This document shows, piece by piece, positions 45,253 to 53,651 of a stretch of 64,000 nt of DNA; the stretch's first letter is position 1, and each line of letters begins with the position of its first letter. Source of the DNA: Phycisphaerae bacterium (GTDB taxonomy: Bacteria > Chloroflexota > Anaerolineae > 4572-78 > J111); contig JANQQF010000053.1 of assembly GCA_028285035.1 (NCBI GenBank), positions 113,469-177,468 of the forward strand, read 5' to 3'. A program made the translations under genes and the position numbers. The notes beneath the pieces are model-generated. The model was given only the letters and a program-made list of their open reading frames with translations. It was not told the origin of the DNA and searched no databases.

Positions 45253-45948
45253 ATGAAAATTAATTTACTGATATGTGACTCTGCCCCTGAATCGCTACAA
45301 TATATCGATGGTGATTATCCAGATATGTTTGTTAAATTTTTTACTACACATAATCCAAAAATCAAGGTTGTGCCCTATAATGTGCGGGCGGGACAATTTC
45401 CGTCCGTTCAGGACGATTGTGCTGGTTTTGTCTGCGGTGGTAGTTCTTTTTCCGTCTACGATTCTGCTCCGTGGATTACCGATCTCAAGGCGTATGTTCA
45501 TGAGTTGTACAAGCAGAGGCAGAAATTTGTAGGGATATGTTTTGGGCACCAGATAATTGCTGAGGTATTGGGTGGTAAGGTCAGGCCCTCGCCAAAGGGA
45601 TGGGGTGTTGGTGTACAAACCGCCCACGTAACAGCCCCTAAAGATTGGATGCAGCCGCAAATGCAACAGGTTAGTATGCTGGTCAGTTATCAGGATCAGA
45701 TTGACCAACTCCCGCCACATAGTGAACTATTGGCCCACAATAGTCACTGTCCCTATTTTATGATTACCGTCGACGATCACTTTTTAGGCATTCAGGGCCA
45801 CCCAGAGGCATCGAAACCTTTTACCGAAGCTATCCTAAGCGCAAGGCGAGAAAGGTTGGGAGATGAGTGTGTAACACAAGCGATTAACAGTCTATCCCAA
45901 CCCATTCAGCCGGAGATTATTGTCAGTTGGATTGAGAAATTTCTATCA
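45253..45948 (+). CDS. Class I glutamine amidotransferase-like protein
   Basis: About 232 residues from ATG 45253. A complete GATase1 triad: Cys96 in VGICFGHQ, His183 and Glu185 in IQGHPEAS. There is no synthetase domain. Resembles the stand-alone GMP-synthase-like amidotransferases, some of which hydrolyse gamma-glutamyl compounds. Co-oriented with the PhyH gene and probably in its AraC-controlled unit; the substrate is unknown. Confidence 0.8.
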
Positions 45949-46211
45949 TAGGGAAGCAGTGGAATCTAATCCTTTACTTGCCAATCATTTGAGTCAACTA
46001 CCTGAATCCTACCAAAATTATTCATCTTCAAAAAAGATGACATTCCAAAACAACCCCGATTGTAATTACGGATGTTGATGGGGACAGAAGTTTGGTAGAG
46101 TTAGACAAATCATAGAACGGTGTTTCACACCGCAAGAGGAGCCGACATGGGCGGTAAGCAAACACTCTCATTACAATATTTAGTTCATCCCCCGCAAAAG
46201 GCCGGTATTTT

Positions 46212-46700
46212 ATGAACATTCGCCCCGCCCAGCCCACCGACATGTTGGCAATTGCTGCCGTTCAGTCTGAGAGTTGGCAGGATACCTACGCTGACGTGTT
46301 GCCCGCAGAATTTTTGGCCAATCAACTGCCTCTGGACTTGCAAAAACATTGGACAGATGGAGAGATACAAGCGCAGGATGTCGTGTTAGTCGCCGAGGAT
46401 AATGAGGTCATTGGGTTTATCGCTGTTTGGTGTAGACCCCATCCCTATATCGAAAATTTGCACGTTAAACCGATACATCGTTCAAAGAAAGTAGGATTGG
46501 CTTTGATGAAAGCGGCAGCCCAACATTTACTTCAACAAGGTCAAACAACCGTTTATCTTTGGGTGGTCGAAAATAATGCTCGAGCAATTCGTTTTTATGA
46601 GCGATTAGGCGGTGTGCAAACTGATACAAAAACACTCAATCTGTTTGGTAATGATGCCCCAGCCGTAAAAATTGAGTGGACTGATATTTCGACGATCTGA
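46212..46700 (+). CDS. GNAT family N-acetyltransferase
   Basis: A 162-residue acetyltransferase. The N-terminal MNIRPAQPTDMLAIAAVQSE and the acetyl-CoA loop region near LHVKPIHRSKKVGLALMK are typical, as is the VVENNARAIRFYERLG terminal part of RimI-like GNATs. The loop glycines are partly replaced (SKKVGLAL). AAAGG precedes the ATG. Alone between the GATase and the TetR operon. Confidence 0.78.
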   Translation: MNIRPAQPTDMLAIAAVQSESWQDTYADVLPAEFLANQLPLDLQKHWTDGEIQAQDVVLVAEDNEVIGFIAVWCRPHPYIENLHVKPIHRSKKVGLALMKAAAQHLLQQGQTTVYLWVVENNARAIRFYERLGGVQTDTKTLNLFGNDAPAVKIEWTDISTI

Positions 46701-46719
46701 CAATGTAAGCCAGCCTACT

Positions 46720-46775
46720 TTGCGTATTCAAAAAAGTCTGATATACTTTTGAATATCAGAATGAGTATTCTGATA
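46720..46775 (+). promoter_or_regulatory. tetR promoter and palindromic operator
   Basis: TTGCGT (46720-46725) and TATACT (46742-46747) are 16 bp apart. The operator is the perfect palindrome TATCAGAAT (46754-46762), 4 nt, ATTCTGATA (46767-46775), at the expected transcription start, 10 bp before the tetR ATG. Confidence 0.75.
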
Positions 46776-46785
46776 AAGGAATGAG

Positions 46786-47367
46786 ATGGCTCGGCATAAA
46801 GAATTCGAACCGAATAAATTGCTTGATGAGGCAATGTATGTCTTTTGGGAAAAAGGCTACCACGATACCTCGATGAATGATCTGGTGAAAGCCACTGGCG
46901 TTCAACGGTACGGCATCTATTCCACCTTCAACAATAAACACGATCTGCTCTTGGCGACGTTGGATCATTACAACAATGTCGTTCTCACCGGAAACTTAGC
47001 GCCATTGACTGAGCCAGAGGCAGGTTTAGCTGCTATTCGCGAAACCTTTCAACTTACCGCTCAATATATGTCCGTCGATTATAGCCATCTCGGCTGTTTT
47101 ATGTGTAACACCGCGACAGATTTGGCTACGGAAGATAAGGAAGTGGCTGATCGAGCGGCCAAGTATGCTGAAATGGTGACCGATCTGCTTCGTCAAGCTT
47201 TGGTGAATGGGCAACAGTCTGGCGAGCTTTCTTCTGACACGAAAATTGATCCCTTGGCCAATTTCTTATTCGGCGCCTTGATTGGTATTCCGACCTTTGT
47301 TCGGGTGGGGCAATCGCCACAGGCGGTTGAGGATTATATCAAAGGGGTATTGTCCATTTTGGGATAG
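46786..47367 (+). CDS. TetR family transcriptional repressor
   Basis: A 193-residue repressor. The N-terminal HTH (MNDLVKATGVQRYGIYSTFNNKHDLLLATL) is of the AcrR type, with a C-terminal ligand domain containing two Cys (HLGCFMCN). AAAGGAATGAG is its SD. Its palindrome overlaps its own promoter, and similar sites lie upstream of the SDR operon, so it likely represses both. Confidence 0.88.
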   Translation: MARHKEFEPNKLLDEAMYVFWEKGYHDTSMNDLVKATGVQRYGIYSTFNNKHDLLLATLDHYNNVVLTGNLAPLTEPEAGLAAIRETFQLTAQYMSVDYSHLGCFMCNTATDLATEDKEVADRAAKYAEMVTDLLRQALVNGQQSGELSSDTKIDPLANFLFGALIGIPTFVRVGQSPQAVEDYIKGVLSILG

Positions 47368-47387
47368 CCTCTTTTTTTGCTCTTTTT

Positions 47388-47515
47388 CAGAATAGGCATT
47401 CTGGAAAATAGATTTGTAAATAGTGTGATTTTGTCGACGTTACCACTGTACATCGACTCATATAATAACCTTCGTTAAATTTTTTTACATAAATATCAGA
47501 ATGATAATTCTGGAA
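47388..47515. promoter_or_regulatory. Two further TetR-type operator palindromes before the SDR operon
   Basis: Site A: CAGAAT (47388-47393), 4 nt, ATTCTG (47398-47403). Site B: TATCAGAAT (47494-47502), 4 nt, ATTCTGGAA (47507-47515), next to the SDR start. Both share the CAGAAT-N4-ATTCTG core of the tetR operator. Confidence 0.7.
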
Positions 47516-47528
47516 AGGTGATTTTATT

Positions 47529-48371
47529 ATGAACAAGCAAGCATTTCAACGAAAGTATGGTCCGTGGGCAATTGTGACCGGAGCTTCAGCTGGAATTGGC
47601 GCTGAATTTGCCCGTCAAATTGCCGGGAAAGGGCTCAATGTCGTCTTGGTGGCGCGTCGGGCCCAGAAGCTTGAAGATTTGGCAAATAAATTACAACAAA
47701 AATATGGCGTTGAAACTCGAGTTGTTGCCCTTGATTTAACGACACCTGACTTTTTGTCGACCTTGCGGGAAGCCACGGCAGATCTTGAGGTTGGGTTGTT
47801 GGTCAACAATGCTGGCGCGGCGGAGTTGGGCGGCTTTTTGGATAACTCAATTGAGTCAGAATTACGTATCCTCGATCTCAATGTTCGAGCCCCGATGGCT
47901 TTGTCTCACGCTTATGGCCGCGATTTTAGCAAGAAAGGCCGGGGCGGGATTGTTATCCTTAGTTCAATGGTCGGTTTGGTCGGGGTTTCTGGCTTTACCA
48001 ACTATGCGGCAACCAAGGCGTATGACCTAATTCTGGCCGAGGGCTTGGCTAAGGAATTGGGGCCACAGGGAGTTGATGTCATCGGTGTTGCGCCTGGCTT
48101 CACCGAGTCTGAGTATATGTCCGGAATGGATTTATCCCGCTTACCCGTCCCCTTACCTCTCATGAAAACCTCAGACCTGGTGAACATTGGCCTGAATAAA
48201 CTTGGTACGAACACGCCCTTTGTCGTTCCGGGCTTGATGAACCATATGATGCATTGGACGTTTAAGGTGTTGGGACGCAAAGGCAGCACCGCGATGATGA
48301 GTTGGATGATCGGTCGTCTGGGCCGCGTTGAAGAACAGGCACAGCCTATGGGTAAAGGGGCTGCTGCGTAA
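47529..48371 (+). CDS. Short-chain dehydrogenase/reductase
   Basis: A 280-residue classical SDR: nucleotide motif TGASAGIG (17-24), NNAG at about 93-96, catalytic Ser145/146 (ILSSMVG), Tyr159 and Lys163 (YAATK). A C-terminal extension (from about 235) contains a hydrophobic amphipathic part (MMHWTFKVLGR) that may touch the membrane. Resembles estradiol-17-beta-dehydrogenase-like/ketoacyl-reductase group SDRs. First gene of the TetR-regulated operon; AAAGGTG precedes the ATG. Substrate unknown. Confidence 0.85.
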   Translation: MNKQAFQRKYGPWAIVTGASAGIGAEFARQIAGKGLNVVLVARRAQKLEDLANKLQQKYGVETRVVALDLTTPDFLSTLREATADLEVGLLVNNAGAAELGGFLDNSIESELRILDLNVRAPMALSHAYGRDFSKKGRGGIVILSSMVGLVGVSGFTNYAATKAYDLILAEGLAKELGPQGVDVIGVAPGFTESEYMSGMDLSRLPVPLPLMKTSDLVNIGLNKLGTNTPFVVPGLMNHMMHWTFKVLGRKGSTAMMSWMIGRLGRVEEQAQPMGKGAAA

Positions 48372-48422
48372 GTTATCCTCAAATCGGTAAATCATATCCG
48401 TTATTAAGGAAAGGTAAATATC

Positions 48423-48932
48423 ATGACTAAAATTGTACGAGAAGTTTGGATCGATGCCCCACGGCAAGACGTGTGGGATAAAGCCTTGGTTGATTTTGGC
48501 AGTATCTACGCTTGGAATCCTAACGTGCCCAAGTCCTACTTAACCTCAGAAAAAACGGGTGGAGTTGGCGTCACTCGGCATTGCGATTTGAATATCGAAG
48601 GTGCGTCGCTTGAGGAGCGGGTAACACACTGGGAAGAGGGTCGAATGATGAAGATTTCAATCTATGATGGGAAGAAGCTCCCTCCGTGGAAGAATCCGAC
48701 TGCGAAGATCGAGCTATTTGATGAGAATGGTGGCACCAAAGTGCGTGGGACCTTTGAATATGATATGAAGATGGGGCCGGTAGGATCGCTGATGAATACG
48801 ATGATGATCAAGCCTAACTTTGGCAAAGCCTGGGGCTTGCTCCACATTGGGATGAAGCATTTTGTGGAAAATGGGCAAAAGGCTGAAAATAAGGAGCAGT
48901 TAGATCTATCGAAAGTAACAGTTGTGGTCTAA
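48423..48932 (+). CDS. SRPBCC (START-like) domain protein, polyketide cyclase/dehydrase type
   Basis: A 169-residue single SRPBCC domain starting MTKIVREVWIDAPRQDVWDK with the typical hydrophobic ligand pocket strands. Such proteins bind lipids or polyketides, or act as small cyclases. Co-transcribed with the SDR (52-bp gap); its stop overlaps the upstream ATG of the hydrolase frame. Precise role unknown. Confidence 0.75.
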   Translation: MTKIVREVWIDAPRQDVWDKALVDFGSIYAWNPNVPKSYLTSEKTGGVGVTRHCDLNIEGASLEERVTHWEEGRMMKISIYDGKKLPPWKNPTAKIELFDENGGTKVRGTFEYDMKMGPVGSLMNTMMIKPNFGKAWGLLHIGMKHFVENGQKAENKEQLDLSKVTVVV

Positions 48933-48958
48933 TGTCACTTGCCTATCGTGGAGATCTT

Positions 48959-49852
48959 ATGACACGTGACACAGAATACAAGCTCAGCCCCATTGCCCAG
49001 AAATGGTTTGCCAAAGGGACTCAACTTGACGTCCCAAACACAGCCTCAACCCGCATTTGGCGACAAGGTAGCGGGCCAACCGTCGTTTGTCTGCACGGAG
49101 TCCCGGCTTCGGGGTATCTTTATCGCAAAGTTTTGCCCGAGCTAGCCAATCGTGGCTTGGAGGGTGTGACCTTGGATTTTCCGGGTATGGGATTTGCCGA
49201 GCGACCAGACAACTTTGACTATTCATGGACGGGCTTATCAATCTGGCTGGAAAAGGCCCTGGATGCCGCAAGCATCGACTCGTTTCATTTGGTTGTGCAT
49301 GACATTGGTGGCCCTATTGGATTTGACTTGATCCGCCGCATTCCTGACCGAATTCAGTCTCTGACGGTGATGAACACACTCGTTAATGTCGCCAGTTTTT
49401 CTAAGCCAATGGTGATGAGACCGTTCACTGTACCTGTTCTGGGCAATCTCTGGTTACTACAGATGGACTCTCCCTTCATCGCCCCCTTCTTCTATTGGAA
49501 GGGGGTCTTATCCGGTCCGAGCTATGCCGAGGTCCGGGCCTACGGGGAGTTTCTACGAATGGGTGACAAAGGGCGAGCGTTTCAAAAGGTGATGGCCAAT
49601 TTTGATACAACCCAAGCGTTTGAGGATCGCATTCTTCCCCCCTTATGCAATCGTAATTTTCCCGCCCAGATTATCTGGGGTAAACACGATGCCGAACTGA
49701 CTGTGCAGACTAAAGGGGCAGATGTAAAGCAGGCGCTCAATCTGCAAACAGACATCTATCAGGTTGAAGGACGACATTTTTTGCAAGAAGACGCCTACGT
49801 CGAAATTGCTGAGCGGATTGCGCTATTAGTCGAAAAAGGACAAGATTTGTAA
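48959..49852 (+). CDS. Alpha/beta-hydrolase, haloalkane dehalogenase/epoxide hydrolase-like
   Basis: About 297 residues from ATG 48959 (GGAG 5 nt upstream; an ATG at 48932 overlapping the SRPBCC stop has no SD). The nucleophile position is Asp115 in VVHDIGGPIG, the acid-nucleophile form of haloalkane dehalogenases and epoxide hydrolases; the oxyanion LHGVPASGYL lies at about 45-54. A late His lies in VEGRHFLQED. Last gene of the TetR-controlled unit with SDR and SRPBCC, hinting at lipid or xenobiotic conversion. Confidence 0.8.
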   Translation: MTRDTEYKLSPIAQKWFAKGTQLDVPNTASTRIWRQGSGPTVVCLHGVPASGYLYRKVLPELANRGLEGVTLDFPGMGFAERPDNFDYSWTGLSIWLEKALDAASIDSFHLVVHDIGGPIGFDLIRRIPDRIQSLTVMNTLVNVASFSKPMVMRPFTVPVLGNLWLLQMDSPFIAPFFYWKGVLSGPSYAEVRAYGEFLRMGDKGRAFQKVMANFDTTQAFEDRILPPLCNRNFPAQIIWGKHDAELTVQTKGADVKQALNLQTDIYQVEGRHFLQEDAYVEIAERIALLVEKGQDL

Positions 49853-50163
49853 GGACGTTGTACATTATAATTACCTCTTCAAAGTGCATAAAATTATTTT
49901 GAAAAATATGAGAATTATAATACTATACTGACCCGGACATAGAAGACTAAACATAATTACTTGTTTCCTGAACCATCGTGAAAAATTTAGAAATTTATGA
50001 CTGGGTCAGTCGCGCTCATATTTTTTATGTTTCGGGGTGATTACATTAACCTGAAAATATGCCTTCTTTTCAAACATATCCCCACATTTGTAAAGATTTC
50101 GACGAACCAAGCGTAAATCAAAAACTCAAAATCGTAAATCGAAGGAAACAACGTGGTGTCCTT
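49853..50163. other. Spacer with nested inverted repeats
   Basis: No credible gene. AAAAATATGAG (49902-49912) pairs with CTCATATTTTT (50015-50025), and inside it ACTGACCC (49927-49934) pairs with GGGTCAGT (50003-50010). This nested fold of about 124 bp looks like a small palindromic element or a strong RNA structure between the hydrolase and the enolase-superfamily operon. Confidence 0.5.
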
Positions 50164-51270
50164 ATGAAAATTACAAAAATTTCGGTGTACAAAAAAGCGC
50201 TTCCCTACGTCGATGGCGTCTATAAATGGGGCGCAGGCAATGCTATTGCAGTGGCCCAATCCAGCGTTGTGGTATTAAATACGGATACTGGGATTAGTGG
50301 CTGTGGTGAGTTTTGCCCTTGCGGTGAGAATTATATGGTGGCTCACTCAGAGGGAGTCACTGCTGCTGCGCCACTACTGGCTAAAAGTTTGCTTGGCGAA
50401 GACCCACGTCAGGTCGCTCACATTGAACGACTGATGGACAACACCATCCAAGGCCACGGCTACGCCAAATCACCTTTTGATATTGCCTGTTGGGATATTT
50501 TGGGCAAGACAACCGAACAGCCAGTGTGGATGTTGCTTGGGGGGAAACAGACCGATGGGGCACCGATGTATCGCGTTGCGCCCCAAAACGAGCCTGAGGC
50601 GATGACCGCTGATATGAACCGCTTGCGGGATAGGGGGTATCGCCACTTTCAAATCAAAGTTGGAGCAAATTGGGCAGAGGATATTGAGCGCATTCGAGCC
50701 ACTGTGCCCCATTTGAAGCCAGGTGAGATGGCCTTCGCCGATGCTAACCAGGGCTGGCGGGTGGATCAAGCCTTGCGTGTGGCCCGCGCTACCCGTGATC
50801 TCGACTACATTTTTGAACAGCCTTGTCACACCTACGAGGAGTGTTTACAAGTGCGCCGCCGGATTGATTTGCCGATGAAACTGGACGAGTGTGTGACCAG
50901 CTTTCAGGTGGCCCAACAGGTGGTCAATGATCGAGCGGCTGAAATTGTTTGTCTCAAAATTTCAAAACAGGGTGGTTTATCCAAGACCCGCCGGATGCGT
51001 GATTACTTCATCGACCACGGTATCCCCGTTGTTTCCGAGGATAGCTGGGGTGGCGAAATCACCACCGCTGCTGTCGCTCATCTCGCCGCCTCCACCCCCC
51101 AAGAGATGCTCATCAACTCCACCGATCTACACAACTACAACATCGGCTCAACCGGCAAACCTGGCCCTCACACCCAAAATGGTAAACTTTTTGCCAGTGA
51201 TACACCCGGTCTGGGCGTTGAGCCAGATTTTGAGTCGCTAGGCGAGCCGGTTGCGGTGTATGGTGTGTGA
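50164..51270 (+). CDS. Mandelate racemase/muconate lactonizing enzyme family protein (enolase superfamily) 1
   Basis: A 368-residue enolase-superfamily enzyme abstracting a proton next to a carboxylate. Metal ligands Asp193 (FADANQ), Glu218 (FEQPC) and Asp241/Glu242 (KLDEC). Candidate bases are Lys165 (QIKVG; the usual first Lys of KxK is Gln163) and Lys265/Lys268 (CLKISKQGG). It resembles hydroxyproline-dehydratase/epimerase-type members, but no named reaction can be assigned. ATG 50164 is chosen as the family-like start. Paralog of the gene at 52271. Confidence 0.78.
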   Translation: MKITKISVYKKALPYVDGVYKWGAGNAIAVAQSSVVVLNTDTGISGCGEFCPCGENYMVAHSEGVTAAAPLLAKSLLGEDPRQVAHIERLMDNTIQGHGYAKSPFDIACWDILGKTTEQPVWMLLGGKQTDGAPMYRVAPQNEPEAMTADMNRLRDRGYRHFQIKVGANWAEDIERIRATVPHLKPGEMAFADANQGWRVDQALRVARATRDLDYIFEQPCHTYEECLQVRRRIDLPMKLDECVTSFQVAQQVVNDRAAEIVCLKISKQGGLSKTRRMRDYFIDHGIPVVSEDSWGGEITTAAVAHLAASTPQEMLINSTDLHNYNIGSTGKPGPHTQNGKLFASDTPGLGVEPDFESLGEPVAVYGV

Positions 51271-51407
51271 GCCTCATTCCCCTCTGGGTCCAACGCTCTG
51301 TGTTGGGCCGACGGTCTGAAGCGTGACAACATAGAGTATTGGCGCGAGAGCAATATTGTTCTCGTAAATCCTAAATCAAAAATCGTAAACCAAAAGAGGT
51401 ATAATCA

Positions 51408-52238
51408 ATGGCCGATTACCAAAAACCGGAACGATGGAAAAATCCTAAAAACAAACTTTTCCCCTATCAGGCGGGCTTTACCGCCCCCCCACACGATTTT
51501 GATGGGGCACCCACTGACTTTCTGCGGATGTCGCCGGACTCCGTCGGGGTGCATGGCCGAATGTTGCATGTTCCGGTTTATGCGCATCAGCTGCAACAAC
51601 GGGCCAAAAATTTTCATCTGCTCGAAGAGGTGGTCCACTGTTTTGCCAATAATGGGGCTGATGTGGTTGGGCAAGTTGGTACCAATTGGGTCCACGCTAA
51701 TGGCACCACTCCAGATGAAATTCGCAATTATTGCGACCGAGTTAGCAATACTTACGAGACTGCATTTCATATGGCGGGCTACTGTCTGGTGGAAGGATTG
51801 CGGGCCTTGAATGTAGAAAAAATCGCTCTGAATTCGGTCTACTACTGGCCGGATTGGCGGAATGGCATTGCCCGTTTTTTGAAGCAAGCGGGTTTTGACC
51901 TGCTCTATGTGGGCAATTTCCACGATCAAGGCTGGTATGCCACCCAAGAAGAGGTCAATGAGCAAACTTGGGTTTTTCCAGGTGACCTGTTCGAAAAGTC
52001 GATGATGTATGTGGCCGAACAAGCCCCCCAGGCCGAGGCTATCGTGGTCAATGGCATGTCTAACTATCGCCGCGCTTTGGACGGTCTGCCCCAACGCCCA
52101 GTCAGTTTGATCAATGACTTAGAACCAAAACTAGGTAAACCCATTGTCGCCTCCTGCAATGCCCTTTACTGGCGGATGTTCAAAACCTTGGGCGTAAAGC
52201 CCGTTGGGGAATATGGGCGGTTGGTGTCAACGCTTTAG
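51408..52238 (+). CDS. Aspartate/glutamate racemase superfamily protein, maleate isomerase/arylmalonate decarboxylase-like
   Basis: A 276-residue protein with the C-terminal half-site PIVASCNALYW (Cys250) of the superfamily. The N-terminal partner site reads VGQVGTNW with Gly91 where racemases have Cys. A single-Cys pattern is the mark of arylmalonate decarboxylase, although maleate isomerase remains possible. GAGG before the ATG. Sandwiched between the two enolase-like genes, so it probably acts on the same carboxylated substrate. Confidence 0.7.
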   Translation: MADYQKPERWKNPKNKLFPYQAGFTAPPHDFDGAPTDFLRMSPDSVGVHGRMLHVPVYAHQLQQRAKNFHLLEEVVHCFANNGADVVGQVGTNWVHANGTTPDEIRNYCDRVSNTYETAFHMAGYCLVEGLRALNVEKIALNSVYYWPDWRNGIARFLKQAGFDLLYVGNFHDQGWYATQEEVNEQTWVFPGDLFEKSMMYVAEQAPQAEAIVVNGMSNYRRALDGLPQRPVSLINDLEPKLGKPIVASCNALYWRMFKTLGVKPVGEYGRLVSTL

Positions 52239-52270
52239 ATAACCTTTATCGATAACATCGGACACAATCA

Positions 52271-53377
52271 ATGAAAATCACCAGTCTAAAACTTTATTCC
52301 GTCGCGCTCACCAGCTACGAAACCTATAATATGGCGGATGGTAAAACTTGCGATACCGTAGAAAGCATCGTGCTTGAAATCGGCACGGATGCGGGATTAG
52401 TGGGCTGGGGGGAAGTCTGCCCAATTCCCCACTACCTACCAGCTTACGCCAAAGGGGTGCAACCCGTCATCAGGGAAGTTGCACCTATTCTGCTGGGCAC
52501 GGAGGCTCTCGGTCCAGAAGCGATAATGGCTCGCTGTGATGCTTACCTACAGGGCCACGTCTATGCCAAGTCAGCCCTTGATATGGCTTTGTGGGATTTG
52601 CTGGGCAAGGCGACAAATTTGCCGCTCTATCAATTGCTGGGCGGTCGGCAGATGGAAGCGGCCCCGCTCTATCATTCGATTACCTGTATCGAGCCGGAGG
52701 CGATGGCCGATATTGCTAAAGTGGCCTACGACCAAGGCATTCGTCAATTTCAGGCCAAGCTGGGAGCCTCTGGGAATTGGCAAACAGATGTCCAGCGGCT
52801 GGAAGCGGTGCGGGCTGCCATTGGGCCTGGTCCGTTGCTTTATGGTGACTGGAATTGTGGAACGACTAAATTAGAAGCCATTCGTGTTGCCCAAGCGGTT
52901 CGCCATCTTGATGTGATGTTGGAGCAACCGTGTGCGACGCTGGAAGCGTGTGCTGAAGTGCGGCATGTGTCAGGAATGGCGATGAAAATTGATGAAAATG
53001 GGCATGATATGGCCTCGTTGATGAAAGCGCACGAATTAGGTTGTATGGACGTGGTCGCCCTAAAACTCTCCAAGTTTGGGGGGATTTCAGCCATTCGTCG
53101 GGCTCGCGATCTGTGTCTCCACTTTGGTACGATGATGGTCATTGAGGATACGTGGGGATCGGATATTACCACGGCTGCTTTGGCTCACCTGGCCGTTTCC
53201 ACTCCGGAAAAGTATGTCCTCAATGCTTGTGATCTGTCCGGCTATGTTTGGCCGAACATTGCTCCCGACGGGCCGCGCCGGGAAAATGCTAGCCTCCGCC
53301 CCTCAGAGCGACCCGGATTGGGCATCACCCCTGACCCCGGTGTGTTGGGTGAGCCGATTTGGGAGATCAACGCCTAA
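52271..53377 (+). CDS. Mandelate racemase/muconate lactonizing enzyme family protein (enolase superfamily) 2
   Basis: A 368-residue paralog of the enzyme at 50164 with the same residue numbering: metal ligands Asp193, Glu218 and Asp241/Glu242; Lys163 (QAKLG) and Lys265/268 (ALKLSKFGG). The late block IEDTWGSDITTAALAHLA matches the other enzyme. Starts 32 bp after the racemase-like gene. The two enolase-like enzymes may take opposite stereoisomers or successive substrates. Confidence 0.78.
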   Translation: MKITSLKLYSVALTSYETYNMADGKTCDTVESIVLEIGTDAGLVGWGEVCPIPHYLPAYAKGVQPVIREVAPILLGTEALGPEAIMARCDAYLQGHVYAKSALDMALWDLLGKATNLPLYQLLGGRQMEAAPLYHSITCIEPEAMADIAKVAYDQGIRQFQAKLGASGNWQTDVQRLEAVRAAIGPGPLLYGDWNCGTTKLEAIRVAQAVRHLDVMLEQPCATLEACAEVRHVSGMAMKIDENGHDMASLMKAHELGCMDVVALKLSKFGGISAIRRARDLCLHFGTMMVIEDTWGSDITTAALAHLAVSTPEKYVLNACDLSGYVWPNIAPDGPRRENASLRPSERPGLGITPDPGVLGEPIWEINA

Positions 53378-53651
53378 TAAACACCTGATAAGTATTTACG
53401 TAAAATCAGATCGGTTTCTTGAAATTCTTAAGAAGTGGTCTTGATTTTCCAATGCTCGATGAATCCGCTAACATGGTAGGTGAAGTGTTTGTTGTGTCAG
53501 ACGAGAATGTTCTACTGATCCGAACACGGAACTTTACCTATCTCTACTTCAAACTTCAAACTTCCCCAAGTTTCAATTAAACATACCTAATCCCTTTCGT
53601 TTGAACACAATGGTGCTATAAAAGTTTAATTAGCCAGATATGGAGGGGATT

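Noticed and set aside
45295..45720. 141-codon open frame on the minus strand
   Set aside because: Fully opposite the glutamine amidotransferase gene with its complete triad; no SD or domain.
46022..46040. Possible terminator TCATCTT/AAGATGA
   Set aside because: A 7-bp stem without a T-run on either strand; no gene ends close by.
51405..52094. 229-codon minus-strand frame
   Set aside because: Antisense to the racemase-superfamily gene, which has a clear SD and motif; no recognisable domain in the shadow.
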